A stretch of 64,000 nt of DNA from Amphimedon queenslandica (lineage: Eukaryota; Porifera; Demospongiae; Haplosclerida; Niphatidae). The translations under genes and the position numbers were made by a program. Where the stretch lies: NCBI RefSeq assembly GCF_000090795.2, contig NW_003546475.1, positions 70,591 through 134,590 on the forward strand, given 5' to 3'. The notes under the pieces were generated by a model, which saw only the letters and a list, made by a program, of their open reading frames with translations, was not told the DNA's origin and did not search any database. Positions within the stretch are counted from its first letter, which is position 1; the number at the start of each line of letters is the position of its first letter. This document shows positions 12,284-24,900 of this stretch, piece after piece.

Positions 12284-15200
12284 TTACATAGGCGGTGTAG
12301 TTCCTCTTATAATTGTTTCAGTTTTCCAGTAGTTTTGCCAGCGCTCTCCAGCATTTCCGTGGCACTCAAAATTCATATTTCCATATATGGGTTCATCTCC
12401 ATCTTCCAATGACCTAATACATCAATGAATTAACAATAGTGCCATGAAAAGTGCAATATAATATACATGTAGTGCCAAACTACTGTTATTAAAATGTTAA
12501 AAAATTATAATACTAGTATCACTCAGTCACTCACTTAGTAATAACTGGACTATCATCTTCCTCGTCAAGTAGTTTCTCAAGAGAACTGGATTTGCCCATC
12601 TGGTGTTGCTTGGCTCTTTCAAGGGTAGATTTCTTAACAGACTTATTACGACGGGCTGGTTTTGTGGAGTAAATTGGATCATCAAAGAGTGCATATGGAT
12701 TAGTAGGACTTGAGAGTGGACTGGATGCTACTTTATCTGATGTAATACTTGTATCATTGATGGGCAGGTTTATGCTCAGACCAGGACCGTAACGATCATC
12801 ATCATCACGACTTACCACCTTCTCATCTAGCTCCATCATTGGAACTCTAATTCGCTTGTTTTTCCTATTATAGAATTATTATTATTATTATTATTTTTAG
12901 TGCTCCTTATTTTACTTTTTGTAACGAACAATAAGAGCAGCAATTATTATTACAGCAACGATCATGACCAGGGCAATTGCTGTTACAATACCAACAGTTT
13001 CAGCGACTTTATTTGATGAAGATGCTATAAAAACAAAAAGAAGCTTTGATGATATTATGGAATCAGTTTGTGCAGTTGAGCATTAAGGCTTATTTTATTT
13101 AAGTCATTTACCTCCAACTCCTGAAATTGTTGGAGATACTTGGCGAAAGCCAGATATATTATAACCGCTTTCCCTCATTTTATTAACAACATCATCATTG
13201 TTCAAAATCTTCATTGCATCGTCTGAACTCATTAAACGTCCATTAGAGTCAAAAAGAACAAGTGTAACATCGACACTATTCATAATGATAACAATACATA
13301 ATGTAATATACATGTACAGTAAAGCTTTCTTACTCAGATGGTGGTACATCTCTTAAAGATATAGGTGATCCTTCTGGAGGATGACACACTTTCACTAATT
13401 GCAAACGAACAAGTGTTTGACATATTTCCGTCATTTTTGCACTATCTGGAGGCTGAGATTCATCAGGACATTCCCATACCAGCATATATGTATTGGACGA
13501 ACTGGAAAGACGTACAAAATATCCACTGCATACTGTTACAAAGCCCTCTCTTTTTCGTCTTTTTTCTGATGAGCTCTAGTAAATTTTTAAGTAAAATAAA
13601 TAAATTTATATTTTCTGCTTACTGGTGGATCTTCCAATAGTGTATTGACAGTGTTCTCAAGTGATACAATATTAGTAACAGTTGGGTCATCAATTATTAA
13701 GTTATCCCCTGATTGTTTTACTACACACGTTGAACCAGCATCAGTACTGACACAAGTTGTTCCAGGGGGACAATCACATTTACCATGATTATAAAGACAC
13801 ATTTCACCAAAATAACCATCAGCACAGTGACACATAAATCCACCAGGTACATTTTCACATGTGCCACCATTTCGACAAAGAGCAGCTATAAAAATAAAAA
13901 AGGAGCCGAAACTGAGACTGACTTGATAAAAAATGAACTTACGATCTTCACATTCATTTTTATCCGTATCACAATTAGTTCCAATAAACCCAGGGGTACA
14001 AGTACATTGATAGCCATCACTAGTTACGTTGCATGTACCATTAACACATGGATTAGGATGACATAAATCAGACTGACATAATGTAGAACCATCACTTTGA
14101 GTAACCATTGTTTTGTGATTTGTAATTTGGGTCATCATTTTCTAAAATTAAATAGATTTACATTATGAATAACAATAGACTGTAAAATGTAAATACCTCA
14201 AACTTTTGAGCATCAAAACTATTACAGTTCTGAACAGGATCAGGGTTTGACAAGGCAACAACTTGAGCAACAAGCAAGTTCAGTGCTCCTGTAATTAACA
14301 TGTAAGTAAAGAGTAAAAATAGGAATAGGTGCTTACCAAAAACGTTAAGCTCAGCAGAAGCACTGTCTGATCCAGCAGGATTACTGGCTATACAAGTATA
14401 GGTACCAGAGTCCAACAAATCAACTTGAGCAATCACCAACTGATTGCCCGATAAACTGATACGACCACTTGCTTCTACAACCTCAGACTCTCTTCTCCAA
14501 GAAAAAGTTGGGTTTGGTATTCCTTCAGCTTGACAGATAAATCGAACAAATGCTTGTCCAATGTTAGCCGTTACATCACTAGGAGGTACAGTTATTCTTG
14601 CTGGAACTAATAAAAAGCACAATAAAGTATTATTAAAGATAATAAAATAACAAACCATGTATCTGAACATTGCTCCCAGGAAATGTCTGCAAAGTAGTGA
14701 ATGAAGTAGCTTTACAATTATATATTCCAGCATCAGAAAGAGTAGCATATTCTCTTGTGAATGTAGCTCTAGAATCACCACTGCCCAATAATGTAGCAGA
14801 ACCAATTTCACTGCCATTTCTAAGCAACTGCACTGACACATCAGCATTTCTAAATACATCACAGTGAAGTGTAATAGTTTCATTAATAGAAACTTGTACC
14901 AACGGAGGAGAAATTGAAATACGACAAAGGAATTGCCCACTAATGACACCTGTAACAGAATCAATCTGATAGTCTTGTGCCAAGCAAGAGGATTCGAAAG
15001 TGACATTTACAGAAGTGCTGTCAGATAGTGCAACAGGGCTTCCCCTATCAGTGGCATTGATTGTTAGGATGGCAAACTGATCCTCAATCTCAGTATCAGT
15101 AATAGAATATACAATAGCAGCATTATTACCAATATCCCTGTCTGTGGCCGACACATTAACAACAAACGATCTATAATTATTTATGTCGGAATCCGTAATC

Positions 15201-18200
15201 AATACTTCATAAGGGCCAGCTAATTCTGGACTATGGTCATTCACATCAAGTACAGTGATAACAACATCCATTGTTGTCCTTAAATTACCACTATCAGCAG
15301 CTTGAATGGTTATAGTATACTGGTCCCTAGACTCTTTATCTAGCTCAGTGTCGGTAGTGATATTACCATCCTCATCGATGGAAAATATAAGCTCCTCGTT
15401 TCCTCTTATAATGGAATACCTTATATCATCTGTAAACTCACCTGTAACCTCATCAAAGTCCCTAGCTGGACAAGATGTGACTATAGTTCCACTAGGAGAG
15501 TCTTCCAATACTGAAGAATCACAGGGTCCTAAGAATTCTGGTTCAGCTTCATCGACATTGATTACATTGAAAATAAGTAGCTGTGTTGAGGAAAGACTTG
15601 GAGAGCCAGAATCAACGGCAATCAAAGTCACATTGTGCTGTTGCTGGGTTTCATAATCCAACTGACGTACGAGTTGAACAATCCCATTATTGTTAATTCT
15701 GAAGAAACACTCAGAAGATGTTGAACAGTTATTGTCTCCCTCTCTACTAGTGATTGTGACCATAGCATTAAGTCCTTGATCATCGTCGACAACTATAATT
15801 TGTGTTAAAACAGCACCAACTTGTGTATCTTCAGCTACTTCACGTTCGTAGTCAAAATTTGTAGAAAACTGAGGAGGATTGTCGTTGACATCTGTCACTC
15901 TTACTGTAGCAGAAGCACTACCTGAGAGAGATGGGTTCCCTTGGTCAGTAGCTATAATCATAAAATTGAATAAGTTGACATCTTCACGGTCAAATGGACT
16001 AGTAGCAAACACAGTCCCAGTCACTGGATCAATAGAAAAATCGTCCGAAACTGAGAGAGAATAACGAATAACAGAATTATTTCCTAAATCAGCATCAGTT
16101 GCCGAAACGTTAAATAAAGCAGTGATTTCATTTACGTTTTCAGGTATCGTTGTTGTGTATGATGAAGGATTGAAAACAGGACTATTGTCATTGATATCCA
16201 ACAGCCTGATAGTAATGTTCTGTTCAGTGCGAAGAGGGCCAGGACGAGTACCGCTATCAACAGCAAGTACTGTAACGCTTTCACTTGAATCAGGAGGAAG
16301 AAAGTGACCCTCTTCAACAAGCCCTTCACGATCAAGTGGAGAACGCGTTGTTATTATGCCTGTTGATGAATCCAGTGAGAACAATCCAGAGATAGAGTTA
16401 GACTCTAAGAAATACATGACAGTGTCACTACCGTCTCTATCAGTAGCCATTACTTTTCCAACCACATCACCAGTAGAATTTGCTTCACCAACTTCAAAGG
16501 AAACTGGGCCCACAAATTGAGGTGCGAATTCATTAACATCAAGGACGTTAACAGTTAATGTAGCATTGTCTGTGTGAATGGAATCGTTAGCCTTAATAAC
16601 CAGCACATGAACTCTTGCTGTCTCAAAGTCAAGTGAAGAAACTAATGTAACTACACCAGTCTTAGAGTCAATAGCAAACAGACCGTTTGAATTGCTACCA
16701 TCGGCAAAGCAAAAATGAACAGTCATTTGGTCGAGATCAGTTGCATTGAACTGAGCAAGGCTGCTGTTAATGGGAGTGTTTTCTGGGACAGTGATTTCAA
16801 CATCACGGGTAATGACTGGAGGATGATCGTTGACATTTGTCACTGCAACATTAACAAGAGCTGTACCAGTCATTGTTGGATCACCATTGTCTCTTCCTTC
16901 GACTACTAGGGAGTAATTATTTCTTACTTCAAAATCTAGAGAGGACACTAACGAGAGTAAACCAGTTGCAGAATTAATAGAAAAACTATTGCCATCATTG
17001 CCAGAGGTAATAGAGTACGTGATGATAGAATTAGGATTGCCAGGCTCGTCATTATCAGTAGCACTAATAGTAATGTTTAGTGAACCTAAAGCTTGATTCT
17101 CAGGAAAAGTCAAATTTATTGTGCTAGGCATAAAAACGGGAGGATTATCATTAATGTCATTAACTGTAATGATCACTGCTGTAGTGTTCCTCAACCGAGA
17201 AGGTTCACCTAAGTCCTCTGCTTGTACTGTCAATGTGAACTCATTAACTAATTCTCTGTCAATATCAGCATTGACTGTTATTAGTCCTGTTTTATTGTTA
17301 ATGGCAAACGCACCATTAAGATTGCCAAGTATAATGCTATAGGATATCTCTGCATTACTACCAGAATCAATGTCAGTAGCTACAACCTGAACAACACTAG
17401 TACCAACATCAACATGCTCAGTTACATTTGCTCTAATTGGAGAAATAGGAAATTGCGGAGCATTGTCATTAACATCAGTTATTTCCACAGAGACATTGAA
17501 ACTAGTGCCAAGGCCATCAAAATTACTAGCAAAAATGGTAAAGTTATATAATGTTATACCCTCATCGGCATCAAGAGGGCCTGAAACAGTGAGCAATGCA
17601 TTATTGTTGATGGAAAATGGAATTGAAGGAAGGGAAGATTCTAATCTATAACTAATCAGAGAATTAATGCCAATGTCATCATCAACCACTATGTACTGCT
17701 CTATGGGTCGTCCTATTGGTGTGTCTTCGGGAATGCTTAGAAATGTCCGACCTTGAACAAATTCTGGAGCATTGTCATTGACGTCAAGAACTCTAACAGT
17801 TGCTGTTGTTCTTATTGATAAACTAGGAGAGCCATTATCCATTACAATGACAGTGAATTGATACAAGTCCCTGGTCTCCCTATCCAAAGTACCATTTAAT
17901 GTAATGCGTCCTGAGTTGTCTATTGTAAAAGGAACTGTTTCAGAAGCCACCAGGGTATAGTTCAATTGACCATTGGGCACAGTAGCTAAATCAGGATCTG
18001 TAGCTACTAGATATCCAACCAAACCAGATAATGTCACATTCTCAAGTACAAAAAATCGACATTCGTTAGCAAGTGCGCACGAATTTGTAAAAACAGGTGC
18101 TTCGTTGATGTCAAGGATATTAATAATTTGAGTTGCAGTAGCTGTAGCTCCAAGACTAGATCTAGCTTGTACATTCAGTTGATACAGAGGAACAGTTTCA

Positions 18201-20662
18201 TGATCCAGGACACTGTTATTAGCTACACTAATATCACCAGTATTTGCATCGATCACAAACGAGTTCCCTGTATTACCTCCAGTTATTGAGTACGTGATTG
18301 AGCTACTGTTCCCATTAGCTGTTACACGGGTAACAATACCAGTGGCGTTTTCAGGTATACTAACCGGCTGTAAGTTCCCAAACTCCAGCTCATCAGGGAT
18401 AACGTTAATCTTAATAGTAACTTTCCCTCTGTGACAGGATGCATTCCTGTTTTCAGCTATTATTACGAGATGATAATATTGTTGTCTCGCTATGCTCAGC
18501 GGGTTACGAACAAAAAGGAGGCCAGTAATGTTGTTAAGCATGAAATCATCGTTATCATTTCCATTTTTGATCCGAAAGTAGTAACTAGAATATAAAATTA
18601 ATATTATAGACATGTGCATTGTGAATATGGATTAAGGTCAGTGCTACAATCTCAAAATGGCATAGTGGAGGAAGTTTATACAACACGTGCATCATATTTA
18701 CCCCCATATTTGGACAAACTATAAAGACAAACATTGAACTTAAATAATTATACCCTAAGTATACCGCATAGGCTGCACTGTAATGTCACAAGATGCGTAA
18801 TATTAAATTATTCACCTTTCAGTGGTGACCGAAATTTCACTTGTAAGATTAAAAATGTGTTGATTTGGAATTCCTTCAGGAACATTTATGCTATACACCT
18901 CTTGGTTAAACAGCATGTCCCAAATGATTACAGTAAACATATTCTTAACTCTAATGCCTCGTATTGATATGTAAATGAACTAGAAAACATAAAGATATTA
19001 CACATAAATGACAATAACGTATTAACTATTAATTAAATTACTTTCTTAACACCTTTAACGATTACAAATCTTCTATCAGACGTCAGGTCTTCATTTCTCA
19101 CTACCACACTGCTGTTATCAAGTGGACCAGGGTTCGGTTTAGAAGTGGAAGCATAAAGATGACATTTGCCATACAAGTCAATCTGCTCTACAACAACAGA
19201 CACAGAGAAGGCATTGCACTCAGTTTGGAAGAAACGGAAGCCGTCCTCTGGGACTTCTGTGGTGGTATTCTCTCCAGGTTCTACTACAGCAGGAGCTACA
19301 AAAATTACAATGAGATTAAAAATCAATATAATATGCATGTATGACTATAAACACAAATTTCCTGTTAAATTCATGCTGCTAATTTAGGAACAAGTCAAAA
19401 GGCTTTTATGTATTCTATTTATATAAATTGATAACTTACTATCACAAGTAGTTGAGCTCAGAAAATCCACAAAACCAGATGCATCGCTGAATGAATCCAA
19501 CAGGAAAATGTGATACGGGTCAGGATCTGATGCAATAAATTTTAACTCGGGAAGGTATATGTTACCAACTCCAACAGTGTAGACCTGTATACCGAAATCA
19601 TGAAGCGATGGTGCTACTTCATCAATAGGTACACGATTAGAACGACCATCAGTGAGCAAAATGACAACACGAGGTACACCTTGAGAGATGGGTCTAGCTC
19701 CTCTCATCTGTTGAGGATTTAGAATGACACCAGCTTGAAATAAACCGAGTGCTGTGGCAGTCCAGCCACCAGTGTAATAGATTCTTGATATTCTGTTGAG
19801 TATAGTGCTCTTTGAATGATAATCATTCAGGTCAAACTGTACATAAGCATGTGTTGAATAAGTTATTAGGCCAACTTGGGTTTTATTAGCACCAATCTTA
19901 AAGAATTCCACAACTTTGCTTAGAAAATTAAGGGCAAGTTGATGATTATAGTAGCCTATACTGCCGGACTGATCCAATACAAAAACAACATCAAGATTAG
20001 TATCACAAGCTAGAAACAAAAATACTCAACTGATTCAGTGCATTATGAATATATATATTGCTCACCATCTGGAATAACACTCATTCTTGCGTATCCTTTT
20101 TTATCATACATAACCCAATCAAAGCCAGCACTGACAGCCATTTTGAGTAATCTCGTCACATTACGGCTTGTAACGTGAATTCTGACACTTCTTCCTATTA
20201 TTAAAACACATTTTATATTCATGTAGTTAGCATTGAAGTGAGTGCATACAATGTACCTTCATAATGAAGAGAGGTATTATCAAGACTATAGTCAGGATAA
20301 GGTGTCCAGGCTTTCAGTACAAGGAGTTTGATGTGATATCTCCAATAGTAATCTTGTGCTAAAGAGGAAAGACGAGTGTGGAGCCTAGATGACATTATCC
20401 GACAGTCACTGCTGGCAAAATGAAGATATGTAGCTTGACTGGAGTAAACCACGAGGTCTTTATATCGTTTGGACCCTCTGGCAATGTGTAGCTGGATAGG
20501 TCTGCACTCCAGTTGCTCTCCATGAGCAGGCCACTGTTTTCCTTTGGTGAACTTGGATGGCAGAGGTCCTTTGCCATAATTGTAGTTGGTTGCAGCAACG
20601 TAGCTAAAAATACAGGAGAGCAAAAAGAAGAGCAAAAGGGTAGGATAAAGTCTAGTTGTCAT
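12284..20662 (-). CDS. hedgling: Hedgling: Hedge-VWA-cadherin-Ig-EGF membrane protein
   Basis: This is a large type I membrane protein read on the minus strand from ATG 20662 to TAA 12286-12284. Domains in order: signal peptide (MTTRLYPTLLLFFLLSCIF); a Hedgehog-type amino domain ending SLHYEG, then GRSVRIHVTSRN and AGFDWVMYDKKGY; a VWA domain (20010-19440) with MIDAS DQSGS, TGGWTAT and LLTDGRS; a linker exon; about twelve cadherin repeats with LDVNDN-type calcium motifs; two Ig domains (YNCKA and YTCIASNPAG); EGF repeats (CHPNPC, CRNGGTC); a membrane-proximal segment; a transmembrane helix near 12930-13020; and a cytoplasmic tail rich in Ser, Asp and Tyr (DDPIYSTKP, EPIYGNM). Most cadherin repeats lie in one exon of about 3.9 kb (roughly 14650-18590); repeat 1 is split by an intron with its first half at about 18830-18975. 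There is no Hint autoprocessing domain and no CGPGRG palmitoylation motif, as expected for hedgling and unlike true Hedgehog. Confidence 0.95.
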
Positions 20663-21940
20663 GTTTTCACAGTTTGTCTGGAACTTGTAATGCTGTTCAG
20701 CTTACTTTTATAATTATTTTCTCCATATCCCGTCACGTACTCAGTCGGGCAGCCAAGCCTGATTTCTTATTTCTGACCGGAAGTGACGTTTTTCTCAAAA
20801 TGGCTGACTTTTAGTGTGGTAGTGCCACTTGCCTATTTTGATTGTTTATGTCAAAGCTAAGAAGTCTACAGTTACTTTGCTGTTCTCTGAACTTTTAGCA
20901 TTGGATAGAGATGTAGCTAACTGATCTTCTACATTTATAATCAAGAACTGTTCGTGTTTCAGGTGCTTGTTTCCACTGTAAGGATTTAAAATGGCTGACA
21001 CAAAAATCATATTAAATTCTATAACTTGTAAAATAGAGTGAATGCAATCACAGTTACAAGGTAGCTTATTAGTATTATACATGCCTGTTATTCTGCAAAA
21101 GTTTCATTGCTGTAGGAGAAAAGGGAAAATTTTTCTAAGGTATTAAAGGTCCCAGCAAGTAGCCTAGCTATGTGTTTGTGTGTGTTTAGCATTGTTGTAT
21201 CCATGAGTATAGCTTATAATTCTTGATATATATGTAAATTGTAGCTATTGCAGTGGTTTTCAACTTTCTTTATATCTGTATTTGGAAGATATCTTGAGAT
21301 TTCATGAGAGCCGCAATTTTCGTTCATATTTATACTCACATGAACTGTGTTAAGTATCTGGTTGCCTATTTTGGCATTATAGATGAAGGTTATTGTGAGG
21401 ATATAGACTTTGATCCCAATTATTTTCTTCCTGGATAAAGATATCATGATTTATTACAATTTTTATAATAAATTTTAATTAATTTAATTATACTTAACAA
21501 TAAAAAAATTGTAACTTCAGTATTCTTTGGAGTGCAATCATGAAATTTTGGTATGTGGTACTTAAAAGGTGTCTTTACAAGGTAATTGTTGTCTTACAAG
21601 TATTCCTTGTGAGGGAAAATTTTTCTAAGGAATAGAATTATTGTGTTCAAAATTAGCTGTAAGTTCCCCATAAAACAGCATAGCTTTGCTGTTTTCATAA
21701 ATGATGTGCTCTATTGATCAAGCACTTTATCTCTCATTGTGGCAAGTCCATTGCTGTGATAGTTCTCTGATTCTATCCAAGTTTTCATGTATCTATGTAT
21801 GCTACCACCCACGCAGTTGCTCAATGAACGAGAAATAGGTTTATACACAATTTATATGGACTTCCGGTTGCTTGGCTGCCCGACTGTACTGAGCTGAGGC
21901 TGAGCTGAGACAAGCTTCATCACGTGACTGGAGGTTAAAG
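20663..21940. promoter_or_regulatory. Divergent spacer between hedgling and ACBD5-like
   Basis: This spacer of about 1.28 kb holds both promoters. A 17-base sequence, CAGTCGGGCAGCCAAGC (20742-20758), returns as its exact complement at 21870-21886. Each copy is followed inward by a CCGGAAGT-like ETS motif. Inside, the string GGGAAAATTTTTCTAAGG occurs twice (near 21122 and 21614). A tiny frame, ATGGCTGACTTTTAG (20801-20815), follows another ETS-like motif and codes nothing recognisable. Confidence 0.5.
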
Positions 21941-24900
21941 ATGGCTGCTACTGGAAAGGGTCCGAAAGAACGTCCTCTTATTGAGAGATTCGAAACTGCC
22001 GTGACAGTTATTCGCTCCCTTCCAAAAGATGGTGGGTTAGTCTTCCTAGAATTTAATGTTATAAGTATAATTTCTAAAACAGGTCCTTTCCAGCCTTCAG
22101 ATATGGTCAAGCTGAAGGTACAGTACCGTATTATAATTATTAAAGACTATGTAATGTACATGCATGTGTTTTAATTTGGTATGGCATCTCACAATTCTGT
22201 TAATTATAATTTAAATATTTTTGTGTACTGGTGTTAATGTAAAGTTGTAGAAGTAATTATCATATGTGACTGGAATAATATTTATCAGCAGCTGCAGGCT
22301 CTTAAATTTAACCACCTTATCATCCTTACTTAAAAATAAGAATAATTTTATAATCAAATTTTGTCCCTTTTGGCAGCCATTTTATTAATTTAACCACACC
22401 CACCTATTTTGAAATTTTTCAATTTTTTAATAATCTGCCTTGGCTGTAAAATAGCATGATCATTCTTTTGCCTTACAATGTGTCCTTTTACTTCAATTAT
22501 TACTAGCCTACATCCACGTTTGTTTTTTATTGCAACTGCAAACTGTAAACGCATGTTTCCTTTTATGGTCACAACATTGTGTGTAGTGTAATGGATTTGT
22601 AGATGTACAGCTATGTACCATACTTGGAGTCAAGTATATTTAAATACAAATACAAATACCTTTTGCTGAGTTGTATTTAATTACTATAAGAAATACTTGA
22701 CTAAATATTTCAAATATATTTTAAATACAGTTAGCGTTTAGTAACCAAAGGGATATTAGGTGTTAAGGTCATAGCACACGAAATAACAAATAGAAATACA
22801 AATACAAGTACTGATAAAAATGTTTAAAAACTGTATTTGACCTCAAGTTTGGACTATGTATTTTGTTTACTTTTTATGATAAGCTAGTAAAAATTTTATA
22901 AAGAGCATCTTTCTTTTCTGTTTGGATACATGTCGCTTTACTATCATATTTATTATGCCTTTGTTAGGAATCTAATGCAAGGAATATTAGCTAATAGTTT
23001 AGCAATAGTTATACCACAGAATACTGTAAAACACTTCACAGCCGAAATTCAAAAATGTAAAAGATGAAATATTTGTTAAAATAACTTTCACAGGTTTATA
23101 AAATTAGCATCACATCCTTAAGTAATAGAAATTCAATATTGCATACTAATTTGTTACCCGCTGTAGCTTAGCTTCACGAAAATAAAGTACCTTATACTTG
23201 ACGTATCTTAATTACATGTTATAAGTTTGTTTACTTGTCAGTGGTACACAGCTACACATATTTGATCCCATCCTAATCACTAGCTACCATTAGCTGTGTC
23301 CTTACAGTACATTAATCAGCTCCTAATTGTTTATGGTATGCATGTATTACTTTATCTTTTATTGTAGTTTTATGGTTTATACAAGGTAGTGAAAGAAGGA
23401 CCAAACAATACGTCAAAGCCTGCTATATGGGATCCTACTGGTAGGGCTAAGTGGTAAGTATACATGCATATGTACATGTGTGTTTGTGACTTATAATGGA
23501 ACAACAATGTGCTCTGTCAATGTGTTACTATGCTGGCTACTACCGGAACTTAAAATTTCTTTTTTTGTATATACAAACACGACCTGTTCATTCCTTATTT
23601 GATTGTCACATCAACTGGACTGTGATGAATAAGATTGAAGTGATTGTCATATATGTACATGATGATAGTGGCATATTTCCTTAATTTGATTGTAGTATTT
23701 CTTTTTAGGGAAGCTTGGAAGATGTGTAGTAGTCTAGATAAGGAGAAAGCTATGACAATGTATATTCAAGAACTAGAGCAGGTTTGTTTAAGAGGTTTAA
23801 TGATGCATGTCTTGTTTAATGCCTTGATCTGTGCGTTGAACTGAGTTACATGTAAATACAATACACATACATTGTACATTGTACATTTACCTAGATTTAA
23901 TTCCCATGTAGCATGCTAAGTGAGCTAAAATGTTGTTTGTGACAGAATTCTCTCATACTTGTTTTAATGGTATATTCTCAAATTTCATCAGATGCTGCAA
24001 GGATGGAATTATTATGTTTTTTGATATGTTCTTATGTTGTGTAGAAATTTTGAGCTAATTCTGAATATTAAAGCATGCTAAAAATCAGGCCAGAGACTAT
24101 TTATAGTACAGGGTATTTTGAATTTACCGACAAGAAACTGAGCAATAGGCCAAAATTTTGTGGGAACTTTAGCCGACATGAGCATGTACATGTAATTGTA
24201 TATCTGCTACCACAGCTTGCTTGGCCTAGCTGACCACTTTAATGGCTTCTATTCACTCAACATTACCCTCTCTGTTTTGTTTTAACAATCAAACCCAAAA
24301 TTGTGAACACTGTACCGGCCACCACCCATGTACATGTGTGTGTACCTTAATTTACCATAAAAGTACTTAGTACAGCTACCAGTATAGTGCTGTACCTTCA
24401 CTAGAGCAGTATTGATTCATTGATACTTATAGTAATGTATAATCATTGTGAGATTGCACTTTACTATTTAATGTTACAAGTCATATCCTGCTCTCTCCTT
24501 CTATCCTCATATATAGTCATTCCGTAATAGTCCTACTCTGTAGCTACAACTCCATCCTTACCTTATTAGCTAGACTGCATGCATGCTATTAATTTTCTAC
24601 TCTGGTGATTCTTAATGATTCTACCCATAGATTGTTGATGGTTCACATGTATTTCCGTTTGCTACGTGTATAAGTATATTTTAAAATATTAATGGTGCCC
24701 CTTTTTGAGTCAAATTGAATTTGCTTATTAAATTCTCATAATATTGACATTCTTTTGTAGTACGTGATGCACGCGTACATGTACTTGGAAAGAGAGTTGT
24801 AATTTTTATGCTCTGAGATTTTGCACTTTACATGTAATTCACATGGATACATGTACATGTACATTTAGTGACTATACAACTCCTGAGCTTAGCAATTAAT

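Noticed and set aside
14670-17651. Several + strand open frames of 60-116 codons
   Set aside because: They lie antisense to the long cadherin exon of hedgling and carry no recognisable motifs.
20801-20815. Tiny frame ATGGCTGACTTTTAG
   Set aside because: Four codons only. It has a promoter-like context but no conservation argument.
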